Program-made: the position numbers and the translations under genes | Shown: piece by piece, positions 9,278-16,998 of the stretch | How positions within the stretch are numbered: position 1 is the stretch's first letter | Layout of the letters: each line of letters begins with the position of its first letter | From: JAMXLO01 sp963812505 | GTDB taxonomy: Bacteria > Pseudomonadota > Alphaproteobacteria > Acetobacterales > Acetobacteraceae | DNA: 64,000 nucleotides | Direction of reading: 5' to 3' | Assembly: GCA_963812505.1 (NCBI GenBank) | Contig: CAWEVM010000003.1 | Coordinates: 448,717-512,716 of the forward strand | Notes under the pieces: model-generated | Seen by the model: only the letters and a program-made list of their open reading frames with translations | Told to the model about the DNA's origin: nothing | The model's database searches: none

Positions 9278-9735
9278 TTGACGGGATCCAGCACGACGAC
9301 GGGAATCTCGCGCTCGGTCTTGCGCTGGTAGTCAGCGTATGGCGGCCAGAATTCCAGCGACTTTTCCCAGAGCCGCGCGCGCTCGTCGCCGGTGGCGGTC
9401 CGGGCCCGCGCCCGCGTTTTCGTCGTTCCCGCCTGAACCTCGACGTCAGGATTGGCCAGGATGTTGCGATACCAGCCAGGGTGCTCCGGCGCGCCGCCCT
9501 TCGACGCAATCACGAAATAGCTATCCCCGGATTTGCCATAGAACAGGGGGAACACATAGCTGTCGCCAGATTTCCTACCCGTCGTCGTCAGGAGCAGCGA
9601 CGGCACAGTCATCTCAGAGTAGCCGGGCGGGGTCACGGTGTACATGTGCCCCTCGGTGCCGCCGCTCGAAAGGTAGCGGTTCGCATGGTCCTGCATCCAC
9701 CCCGGAAGGTTGGGTGCCAGCTTCGCCTCAGCCAT
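9274..9735 (-). CDS. Deazaflavin-dependent nitroreductase (Ddn/DUF385) family protein
   Basis: This 153-residue protein shows the split beta-barrel of the F420-type Ddn family: LLLTTTGRKSGDSYVFPLFYG, then GGAPEHPGWYRNILANPDVEVQ, the flavin-binding signature, and a C-terminal REIPVVVLDPV. Members reduce quinones, enones or nitro compounds with reduced deazaflavin; whether this organism makes F420 cannot be seen here. I chose the ATG at 9735 because an AAGGAG ribosome-binding site sits 8 nt upstream. It is the first gene of the operon with DUF35, thiolase-like and SBF-like genes and is divergent from a methyltransferase 60 bp away. A double-bond reduction in isoprenoid or steroid catabolism would fit (inference). 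Confidence 0.85.
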   Translation of the reverse strand: MAEAKLAPNLPGWMQDHANRYLSSGGTEGHMYTVTPPGYSEMTVPSLLLTTTGRKSGDSYVFPLFYGKSGDSYFVIASKGGAPEHPGWYRNILANPDVEVQAGTTKTRARARTATGDERARLWEKSLEFWPPYADYQRKTEREIPVVVLDPVK

Positions 9736-9795
9736 ACTCGGAACTCCTTCTGATCCCAAAGGAGCATGGAGGCCGGAAACAGGAGAACTTGCAAG

Positions 9796-10653
9796 ATGAG
9801 CAGTGAAGTCCAGGATACGAACGAGGCTCAGCGGCGGTATTGGAACACGGTCGCCGGGCCGCGGTGGGTCGCCAGCCCCGGGTTCAGGGAGCGGCGCAAT
9901 CAGGAAAGCCTCACGCTGCTGCTGGATCGTCTGCGGCTTGCCGGCGGCGAGAGTGTGCTCGAAATCGGCTGCGGCACCGGTGCGGTAACACTGCCGCTCG
10001 CAAAGGCTGTCGGCGAAAATGGCCGCGTCGTCGCGGTCGACATATCAGAACCGATGCTCGGCGCCGCTCGGCAACGGGTCAGCGAAAGCGGCATGCACAA
10101 TGTCACACTGGTGCTTGGCGACGCGCAGGTGTTGGCGCTCGAACAGGCTGCTTTCGATATCGCGACGTCGCGCATGGGGGTCATGTTCTTTGCCGACCCG
10201 GTGGCGGCATTCCGCAACATCGGCGGCGCACTGAGATCAGGCGGGCGCCTCGTCTTCGCCTGTTGGGCGCCGATCGCGGAGAACCGGCACTGGCTGATTT
10301 CCTATGACATTGCGCTCCGTCATCTGGGGCCGCCGGCGCCGTCACTCGATAACGAGCCTGGCCCGCTCGCCTTTCGTGACCCCGACTACATCCGCCGGGT
10401 TCTCACGGCGGCCGGGTTCGCTGACATTACGATTGAGCGCGCGCATCCGACAATCATCTGTGGCAGTCCCGAGGAAGAGGCGCGGCAGGCGCTGATGATG
10501 GGACCAACGGCGAGGCTGATCGAAGCGAAGAAGCCCGACGAGGCGACCCGCAACTTGGTTGCCGAGGAGATTGCGGCGGCGTTCGTGGCAGAGGCCAGCG
10601 CCGGTCCAATCCGACTGCCGGCCACCATCTTTCTGGTCACCGCTCAGCGGTAG
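9796..10653 (+). CDS. Class I SAM-dependent methyltransferase
   Basis: This 285-residue protein carries motif I VLEIGCGTGAVTLPLA (residues about 50-65), the acidic AVDISEPMLGAARQ loop and GDAQVLALEQAAFDIATSRMGVMFF, split across motifs II-III. These are the standard SAM-binding elements of UbiE-like enzymes. The N-terminal QRRYWNTVAGPRWV is typical of a group annotated as class I methyltransferases without known substrate. The ATG at 9796 has an AGGAG about 10 nt upstream; the frame extends further but lacks conserved sequence there. It is divergent from the deazaflavin-type reductase operon with a shared 60-bp promoter region. Confidence 0.85.
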   Translation: MSSEVQDTNEAQRRYWNTVAGPRWVASPGFRERRNQESLTLLLDRLRLAGGESVLEIGCGTGAVTLPLAKAVGENGRVVAVDISEPMLGAARQRVSESGMHNVTLVLGDAQVLALEQAAFDIATSRMGVMFFADPVAAFRNIGGALRSGGRLVFACWAPIAENRHWLISYDIALRHLGPPAPSLDNEPGPLAFRDPDYIRRVLTAAGFADITIERAHPTIICGSPEEEARQALMMGPTARLIEAKKPDEATRNLVAEEIAAAFVAEASAGPIRLPATIFLVTAQR

Positions 10654-11031
10654 AGGGATGCACGCTCGACATCAGAAGTGCGCCGGATTGTCGCTGGCGA
10701 TGACGCAGATGGAAAGGCCGTCGTTGCAACGAACGAGCGAAGGTCGAATGATCGGATGCCGGCGGACAACTCGGATGCGTCGGCAGCCGCGCAGCAGCGT
10801 GGCTTCGTGGTCCGGCACAATACGTGGGATCAGGGGAGGGGACGGAAGTGCGCATCACTGAATTCGCGCCGGATCCACCCTGATGCTCAACCCCAGCCCA
10901 GACCCATGGCCACAGGGGCGGGATACGGTCTGCAAAGTGACGGTGGTCGCGCAACACATAGAAAGACTTGGCCGGCAAGAGCGAGCATCAGAAGGTGAGA
11001 GTCCGCACTTGCGCGGCGCGCTGCTGTCTAC
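10654..11031. other. Intergenic stretch without recognisable gene (378 bp)
   Basis: Between the methyltransferase and the stator pair I see no frame with a conserved-looking product, no tRNA-like structure and no clear terminator with a T-run. The frames present on both strands are rich in arginine, serine and proline and look like chance. It borders the less GC-rich stator genes and may be remnant sequence. Confidence 0.5.
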
Positions 11032-11901
11032 TCAGTTCATTTCGACCTTCTCCAACGCGATGACAACACGCCGGTTCTTAGCTTGGTTTTCCGGGATAGC
11101 TTTTCCGTTGGCATCACGGTTGGACACCAAAGGAAAGGTATCCGCATAACCGGCTGCGCGAAGTCTCCGTGCTGGAATGCCGCGATCCAGAAAGAATCGG
11201 ACGACAGCCGCGGCGCGGGCGGTTGACAACTCCCAGTTAGATGGGAATTCCGACGTGCCAATAGGCGCATCGTCGGTATGGCCTTCCACAGTGACCAGAT
11301 AGTCCTTGAACTCCTCGGACTTGAGATCGGTCACCACATCCTGCAAGATAACCTCGCCCGAGTTACTCAGCGTGGCAGAACCGCTACCAAAGAATGCAGT
11401 GCTATTGAACGAAAACGTGGTAACATGCCTGCCTTCCTGTTCGACTCTACCCGCATCCTGGAGCGGCGACAGGCCTATTCTCTGCGGTAGAGATATGGAA
11501 AGGGCCGCGGAAGCCGTCTTGCTCTCCAACGTTGAAGTCTCGGGCGTTGCAGGTACCGGTATCGGAGAGATTACGGCTACCGTGCGCTGTGGCTTCTTGA
11601 CCAAAGGCACCGACGGCACCTGAACTGCTTCGGTAGACGCATCATCGTCATCGCTGTCTGGTTGCATCGCGGGCAAAAGATCGTTGATGGGTAGACTATT
11701 CTTGAAAATACCAACAGGCACCGCCGCCGCCTCCACGTTTAGCGGAGAGGTCACCTGTTGATCAGCATGCCGTTTGTTGTTGACCAATGCCAGTAAGACC
11801 ACGAGGAGGCACAGCAGCAGCGTGATGGTATCGGCATAGGTCATCAGCCAGTCGTCAGCGGATCTGTCCGATTGGCGCAGTAACCGCCGATGGTTGGTCA
11901 T
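11032..11901 (-). CDS. MotB/PomB-like stator protein with OmpA peptidoglycan-binding domain
   Basis: This 289-residue protein starts with a short cytoplasmic tail and one membrane helix, DDWLMTYADTITLLLCLL. It contains the conserved proton/sodium-carrying aspartate of MotB in the YAD motif (Asp32 in E. coli). A long linker follows with an acidic run (DSDDDD) and proline/valine-rich sequence. The C-terminal OmpA-like domain contains VEGHTDDAPI and NWELSTARAAAVVRFF, which bind peptidoglycan. The ATG at 11901 overlaps the MotA-like stop (ATGA), so the two are coupled. Together they form an ion channel that drives a rotary motor or another envelope process. No flagellar gene is nearby. Confidence 0.87.
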   Translation of the reverse strand: MTNHRRLLRQSDRSADDWLMTYADTITLLLCLLVVLLALVNNKRHADQQVTSPLNVEAAAVPVGIFKNSLPINDLLPAMQPDSDDDDASTEAVQVPSVPLVKKPQRTVAVISPIPVPATPETSTLESKTASAALSISLPQRIGLSPLQDAGRVEQEGRHVTTFSFNSTAFFGSGSATLSNSGEVILQDVVTDLKSEEFKDYLVTVEGHTDDAPIGTSEFPSNWELSTARAAAVVRFFLDRGIPARRLRAAGYADTFPLVSNRDANGKAIPENQAKNRRVVIALEKVEMN

Positions 11902-12827
11902 GCGTTGGCTGCCTTGAGATATCGGATTTTGGCAGACCCGCTCCACATTTCATTCGCGTCTGCGAGGCCCATTGCCCTGACTGTGCCAATAGCGTCAGTG
12001 TTCTTGGCTGTCGTATCGAAGTAATCACGAAAATCTGGTCGCAGAAAGCCATTCAGGCGATCTTGAATATACATGGGGGACCTGTTGGACGCGAGCATGA
12101 CCATACCTTCAGCGATCAGCTGGTGGCGAAAGCGACGACTGTCGACGTCTTGCTGCAGCCTTGTTGCAGCGGGCATATAGATCAAGCGCGCTGATAAAAC
12201 ACCATAAAGAGTGGACAGGAATGCCACAGCCAGGGTCGAACCAATACTTGTAGTACTATCGCTGAGACTTCCCAGCATCGTCACCATGCCAATCAATGTA
12301 CCGACCATCCCAAAAGCCGGAGCATGGCTTGCCATTGCTCCCAGCACCTCAACGGGCACACAGTCGCGCTCGCAACTGACATCCGCTGCAGTGCTCATCA
12401 TGGCTCGGACATCATCTGGACTGTAATCGCTTAGTACCATGTTAAGTCCATAATTTATGAACGGGTCGGACGCGCGACTCCGATCAATCTTGGACTCTAG
12501 CCCTCGTGTTCCCTTTTCGTTGACCAGGTGAGCCCATTCCATGATGCAGCGCATATCGCTGCGGAGGTCTTCATGTGCCTGGACCGGTTGTCTCAGAATT
12601 GTCGTGATAGAATGTAGTGCCTTGGCGACGTCACCAGTTTGGAAGCTCATGAATGCGACGGCTACGACGCCGCCAACGACAATGATCAGCCCTCCTAGAC
12701 TGAAGAAGGCTTGAAAGCTGGTCGCGCTCACTGCTATGGAGCCCAGCACAAGGAACAAGCCGAAAGCTGCGCCAATGGCGGGAGCAAGGGCAAACGGCTG
12801 AATCGATGCCCTGTCGGAACTCTCCAT
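11898..12827 (-). CDS. MotA/PomA-like stator channel protein
   Basis: This 309-residue protein has four membrane segments arranged as in PomA/LafT: two near residues 15-65, a cytoplasmic loop containing IMEWAHLVNEKGTRGLE, then HAPAFGMVGTLIGMVTML and IGSTLAVAFLSTLYGVLSA. A C-terminal tail of about 95 residues is longer than in Vibrio PomA. The start at 12827 has an AAGG-type ribosome-binding site about 8 nt upstream; an extension to 12851 is possible. Base use looks less GC-rich than in neighbouring genes, which suggests transfer. Its role is ion conduction with the MotB-like partner, either for flagella encoded elsewhere or another energised system. Confidence 0.86.
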   Translation of the reverse strand: MESSDRASIQPFALAPAIGAAFGLFLVLGSIAVSATSFQAFFSLGGLIIVVGGVVAVAFMSFQTGDVAKALHSITTILRQPVQAHEDLRSDMRCIMEWAHLVNEKGTRGLESKIDRSRASDPFINYGLNMVLSDYSPDDVRAMMSTAADVSCERDCVPVEVLGAMASHAPAFGMVGTLIGMVTMLGSLSDSTTSIGSTLAVAFLSTLYGVLSARLIYMPAATRLQQDVDSRRFRHQLIAEGMVMLASNRSPMYIQDRLNGFLRPDFRDYFDTTAKNTDAIGTVRAMGLADANEMWSGSAKIRYLKAANA

Positions 12828-13056
12828 GTTGCGACCCTTTACGTTTAGCATAAGCGGATGCCCGCATTTTCCAGCGATGCACTCGCTGTGCCACGGATCT
12901 CAACGACAACCCCATGGCTTATGGCTATATTCATCTCACCGCAGATGTCGCCACGCCGGCAATAATAGCTTCCTAGGCAACTTTGGCCGAGCTGTGACAG
13001 AGCGGGAGAAAGCCTGTCGACGCTACCCTCCGAGAGGACCAGGGGCTGAGCGTGAA

Positions 13057-13479
13057 TTATTGCGGCGGCATCGTCTCATAGGTTGTAAGGCCTACCGGGA
13101 TCACGGCCCAGGCGGGACGGTTGCGCACGAATATCGCGATTTTCGGTTGAAAGCACGACGGATCGTCCAAAGAGCCTGCGTAGATCGTATGGGTCTCGTC
13201 CTTGCCGGCCTCTCCGCCGAATACCAGGCTGCCGCAAATAGGACAGGAATTGCGCACGGCATCATTGCCTCTGAAGGACTTCGACCGGAATTGTCGTGTC
13301 TGGCCGGTGAAGCGAACTGCACCACTGGCAAACCCCATGAACGGTACGAAGCCGGAGCCGGACGCTTTGCGACAATCACCGCAGTAACAGTGCCCCGCAT
13401 AGAGAGGCTCGCCCTCGGCCTCATACCGCACAGCGCCACAAAGACAGCCGCCCGCATATTGCGTTACACTCTGAATCAT
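13057..13479 (-). CDS. GFA-fold (CENP-V/Gfa) zinc protein
   Basis: This 140-residue protein has the Gfa zinc signature: GGCLCGAVRYEAEG, HCYCGDCRKASGSGF and CPICGSLVF. These provide the cysteines for the structural and labile zinc sites of glutathione-dependent formaldehyde-activating enzyme relatives. Most members are not true formaldehyde enzymes; they appear to act on small thiol adducts or have unknown roles. The gene starts 9 nt after the stop of the FAD monooxygenase gene on the same strand and likely shares its transcript. The exact substrate cannot be given. Confidence 0.87.
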   Translation of the reverse strand: MIQSVTQYAGGCLCGAVRYEAEGEPLYAGHCYCGDCRKASGSGFVPFMGFASGAVRFTGQTRQFRSKSFRGNDAVRNSCPICGSLVFGGEAGKDETHTIYAGSLDDPSCFQPKIAIFVRNRPAWAVIPVGLTTYETMPPQ

Positions 13480-13488
13480 CGAGCCGTT

Positions 13489-14685
13489 TCACTCCATTGC
13501 CGGCGCAAGTGTGGCCGGGTCGTGATCGTACAACCAGCGCAAATTGTCAGGCGCGCGATCGCCGACGCGTGCCCAATCGGCGTCACGCGCCTGTTGTGCC
13601 GGACCGTCCTGCATATGAAACCGGCTCTTGTTGGCGCGTGACATTGCCTGCAGCCGACTGACGCGCGGAATGCGTAGCCGCTCGTAGTGCTGAAGGGAGA
13701 TCGCAGGATCACCGGTGTCGGAGGCAAGGCAGGCAGCCAAGGCGGCACCATCTTCGATTGCCTGCGCCGCACCTTGGCCCATGAACGGGTACATCGGGTG
13801 GCACGCATCACCGAGCAACGTCGTGCGAGCAATCGACCAGCGCGGCAACGGGTCGCGGTCGAACAAGGCCCAGATGAAGCAGGTGTCCGCTGCGGCGATG
13901 ATGTGGCGGACCTGCGGATGCCAACCGTCAAAGGCGGCAAGCGCGCGATCGATTGTCGCGCGGTCGGTCCAGTCCTCGCGGTTCCATGTGTCGTGCTCGG
14001 TCCAGCCGACGAAATTCAGCAGCCGTCCGCGGGAGACGAAATAATGCACGAGATGTCCGCCCGGCCCGACCCATGACTGGTTGTCCTGCTCGAGGCCGAG
14101 ATCTGCGATTCGCTCTTGCGGGACGAGCCCGCGATAGGCAACGCAGCCAGCAAACACCGGTGCCTCGTCGCCGAACAGCCCTGCTCGCACCGTTGAGCGG
14201 ATGCCATCTGCGCCGATCAGCACGTCGAACGAAATGCGCGCGCCATTATCGAACCAGGCTTCGACGGTGTCTCCCTGGTTGGTGAAGCCGGCCAGCCGGT
14301 GGCTGAGATGAATCCGCTCGCTCGGCAGTCCTGACGCGATCACCGCCAACAGGTCGCGACGGTGAAGTGTCAAATGGGGTGCACCGTAGAGTTGCTCGCA
14401 CAGCGGGTTGAGCGGCGCCTTCTGCAGCGTGCACCCGTCCTGCCAGCGGCGCTGATGTGTGACGAGCGGGCGGACGCCGACACGGTCAAGCCCTGGACCC
14501 AGGCCGAGGCGATAGAGGACGCGTACCGCGTTCGGACCCAGGTTGATGCCGCCACCGACCTCGGTTAGTTCCGGGGCCTGTTCATAGATGTGTGGCTCGA
14601 AGCCGGCCCGGCGCAGCGCGACAGCTGCGGTAAGGCCGCCGATACCTGCGCCGATGATGCCAATACGAAGCAAAGCGTTGACCAT
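13489..14685 (-). CDS. FAD-dependent aromatic hydroxylase (salicylate/3-hydroxybenzoate hydroxylase-like)
   Basis: This 398-residue class A flavoprotein monooxygenase has GIIGAGIGGLTAAVALRRAG at the N-terminus (FAD dinucleotide motif). It also has the DG motif VLIGADGIRSTVR near residue 155 and the GD motif LLGDACHPMYPFMGQGA near residue 285. Proteins of this branch hydroxylate salicylate, 3-hydroxybenzoate or 6-hydroxynicotinate with NAD(P)H and O2. No ring-cleavage dioxygenase lies nearby, so the ring substrate remains open. The gene is first in a two-gene unit with the GFA-fold gene and divergent from a 3-hydroxyisobutyrate-dehydrogenase-like gene about 160 bp away. Confidence 0.88.
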   Translation of the reverse strand: MVNALLRIGIIGAGIGGLTAAVALRRAGFEPHIYEQAPELTEVGGGINLGPNAVRVLYRLGLGPGLDRVGVRPLVTHQRRWQDGCTLQKAPLNPLCEQLYGAPHLTLHRRDLLAVIASGLPSERIHLSHRLAGFTNQGDTVEAWFDNGARISFDVLIGADGIRSTVRAGLFGDEAPVFAGCVAYRGLVPQERIADLGLEQDNQSWVGPGGHLVHYFVSRGRLLNFVGWTEHDTWNREDWTDRATIDRALAAFDGWHPQVRHIIAAADTCFIWALFDRDPLPRWSIARTTLLGDACHPMYPFMGQGAAQAIEDGAALAACLASDTGDPAISLQHYERLRIPRVSRLQAMSRANKSRFHMQDGPAQQARDADWARVGDRAPDNLRWLYDHDPATLAPAME

Positions 14686-14845
14686 CTGTCGCTGTGGGTT
14701 CTGTCGTACGCGTCCTCGTCCTCTTCATCCTCATCGCAGCACGGCTCCGCTGCATTTACAATCACACGCGAGGTGTCGGCCCCCCGCTTGTCGTCGATGA
14801 CTGGTCGGTTGATGATAGCTATCCAACGCGCGGGGCAACTACATA

Positions 14846-15739
14846 ATGCGGATTGGCTTTGTGGGCACTGGAACCATGGGGACCCCGATCGCGGGCTGCC
14901 TGATCAGTGCCGGCCATTCGCTTTCAGTCTATGACCGCCGCGCAGATGCCTCCGCAGCACTGCGTGCACAAGGTGCAGTACAAGCCAACAGCGCCTGCGC
15001 CGCGGCGCACAATGTTGACGTGGTGTTCACCTCGCTCCCCGGCCCTGCCGAATTTGAGGCCGCGATGCTTGAACCGCAGGTCGGTGTTCTCGCAGGGCTG
15101 CGACCGGGTGCCGCGCATATCGATCTCACCACCAATGCGCCAAAGACTATCGCCCGCGTCGGCGAAGCCTGTCGGTCGCGCCAGGTCGAACTGATCGATG
15201 CGCCGGTCAGTGGCCGCCCGCCGAACATGACCGTGATGATCGGCGCAAGCGACGCGGCTTTCGCCAAATATCGGCCGTTGTTCGAGGCGATTGCCGCCAA
15301 TGTGTTCCACGTCGGACCGAGCGGCGCCGGGGCGACCGCCAAACTGGTGACACAGTATATGGGCTACACCAACTTCATCGCCTCAATAGAGGGCATGTTG
15401 GTCGCGGCCAAGGCGGGGATCGATCTCGACGTCCTTGCCAGGATCGTGCCGGTCAGCGCCGGGCAAAGCCGCACCTTCGACAACATCGCGCGCGGCGTGT
15501 TTCCCGGAACCTTTGCTGCCGGTGGCACGCTCGACATTGTCGCCAAGGATGTCGATCTAGCCTGCCAACTTGCCCGTGACGTCGGCGCCCCGGCAGCGTT
15601 AGGCGCGCTCGCCTCGGACCTCTACAAGCGTGCTCAGGCGCAAGGCTGGGGGCAGGAGGGTTTTCCGGTTGTTGCCCGTGTCCTCGAGGCAATGGCCGGA
15701 GCGGAGTTGCGGCCGGCGAACAGGCCGCCAGACACCTAG
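14846..15739 (+). CDS. 3-hydroxyisobutyrate dehydrogenase family NAD(P) oxidoreductase
   Basis: This 297-residue beta-hydroxyacid dehydrogenase has an N-terminal Rossmann motif (IGFVGTGTMGTPIA), the substrate-binding DAPVSG and the catalytic lysine in GATAKLVTQY. The asparagine usually four residues after the lysine is replaced by glutamine. The C-terminal helical domain contains KDVDLACQLARDVG, typical of tartronate semialdehyde reductase/HIBADH relatives. Enzymes of this family oxidise short beta-hydroxyacids or reduce succinic semialdehyde. The last 4 bp overlap the convergent CoA-transferase gene. The substrate is not assigned. Confidence 0.87.
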   Translation: MRIGFVGTGTMGTPIAGCLISAGHSLSVYDRRADASAALRAQGAVQANSACAAAHNVDVVFTSLPGPAEFEAAMLEPQVGVLAGLRPGAAHIDLTTNAPKTIARVGEACRSRQVELIDAPVSGRPPNMTVMIGASDAAFAKYRPLFEAIAANVFHVGPSGAGATAKLVTQYMGYTNFIASIEGMLVAAKAGIDLDVLARIVPVSAGQSRTFDNIARGVFPGTFAAGGTLDIVAKDVDLACQLARDVGAPAALGALASDLYKRAQAQGWGQEGFPVVARVLEAMAGAELRPANRPPDT

Positions 15740-16998
15740 ATCGCGCGACTTTCAGCCAGAACCAAGAGTTCTCCGCGCGACAGTCCCAGCTCGCCGCAGA
15801 AGATTTCCGTATTGTGCTCGCCGATCAGCGGTGCACGCCTGGAGATCCGCCAGGGGGAGCCGTTGTAGATCGCAGCTTCGCCTGGGTAGACGAAGCTGCG
15901 ATCAAGTTCCGGGTGCTCCACCTGCTTCCAGAAGCCACGGTCATGCAGGTGGCCGTCGTCGAGCAACATCTCCGGGGAACGCACTGCTCCCCAGGTAAAG
16001 CCACGTGCCTGCGCGGCATGATAAACTTCCTCCGCCGGCAGACTGGCAATGAAGTTGGCGACGAGATCATCGATGATGTGGGATGTGTTTGCCGTGATGA
16101 CGCTCTGGTCCTGGTATTTTGGATCTTTGAGATCACCGGCCATGCCGTAACTGTCCAGCAGTTCCGCCAGGTCCTTGACGAACTTCGGGTTGAGCCGTCC
16201 GCCCACCAACGCGCAGACATACGTGCCGTCCTTGGCGCGGAACTGGGTGCGGGGTGTAACACCGGCGGCATGATGGCGGCCTGTCTGTCGTCGCAGGACC
16301 TCTCCCCGGTAGATGTAATTTGCGACTGCGGCCTCGGTCGTCAGGGCACATGCCTCGTGTGTGGATACATCGATATACTGTCCTTGCCCCGCGACCGTTC
16401 GGTGAACCAGGGCCGCCATGATACCCATGTAAGCGAAATGACAGCCCATATGCCAGGCGTTGCCGCCACCAGGAGCGATGGGCGGCGCATTCGCCACGTC
16501 CGCCTCGTCATAGCCGCAGGATGCCATCTCGCCACCCGCCGCCATGTGGAGCAAATCGCTTGAAAGATAATCCCGCCAAGGCCCGGTCTGACCGAACGGG
16601 GTCAGCGAGCACATGATCAACTGTGGGTTTTGCTCGCGCAGCGACTCATAACTAAGTCCAAGGGACGCTAGAAAGCCTGGCCGGAAGGTTTCCAGAATGA
16701 CGTCCGCCCGCCCCGCCAAACGCGAGAAAATCTGGCGCCCGTCCGCCGTTGCCAGATTGAGGGTGATGCTGCGTTTCGACGTGTTGTAGTACCAAAACGA
16801 CAGACTGCGCTCCGGATGCGAAATGTCGTCGAGGAATGGCCCGACATGGCGGTTTGGCTCGCCACCTAGCGGTTCGATCTTGACCACATCGGCACCGAGA
16901 TCGCCGAGCAGCTTGCCGCAGAACTGGCCCTTTTCACTAGCGAGCTCCAGGACTCTCAGCCCTGCCAGCGGGCCTGGCAGGGTTGCCGTATCGCTCAC
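15736..16998 (-). CDS. CaiB/BaiF CoA-transferase, subunit with catalytic aspartate
   Basis: This 420-residue family III CoA-transferase starts GPLAGLRVLELASEKGQFCGK and LLGDLGADVVKIEP. The active-site aspartate is kept in DYLSSDLLHMAAGG. The gene start overlaps the stop of the next upstream CoA-transferase gene by 4 bp (ATGA), so the two are translated together. Because that partner lacks the aspartate, a heterodimer in which only this subunit is catalytic is likely, as known for benzylsuccinate CoA-transferase BbsEF. The acid substrate is unknown. It is the second of three genes in the cupin-less minus-strand run 18320-15736. Confidence 0.88.
   Translation of the reverse strand: MSDTATLPGPLAGLRVLELASEKGQFCGKLLGDLGADVVKIEPLGGEPNRHVGPFLDDISHPERSLSFWYYNTSKRSITLNLATADGRQIFSRLAGRADVILETFRPGFLASLGLSYESLREQNPQLIMCSLTPFGQTGPWRDYLSSDLLHMAAGGEMASCGYDEADVANAPPIAPGGGNAWHMGCHFAYMGIMAALVHRTVAGQGQYIDVSTHEACALTTEAAVANYIYRGEVLRRQTGRHHAAGVTPRTQFRAKDGTYVCALVGGRLNPKFVKDLAELLDSYGMAGDLKDPKYQDQSVITANTSHIIDDLVANFIASLPAEEVYHAAQARGFTWGAVRSPEMLLDDGHLHDRGFWKQVEHPELDRSFVYPGEAAIYNGSPWRISRRAPLIGEHNTEIFCGELGLSRGELLVLAESRAI

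Noticed and set aside
11032..12827. Zorya-type anti-phage system (ZorA/ZorB are MotA/MotB-like)
   Set aside because: The MotA-like protein lacks the very long cytoplasmic tail of ZorA, and no ZorC, ZorD helicase or ZorE nuclease lies nearby.
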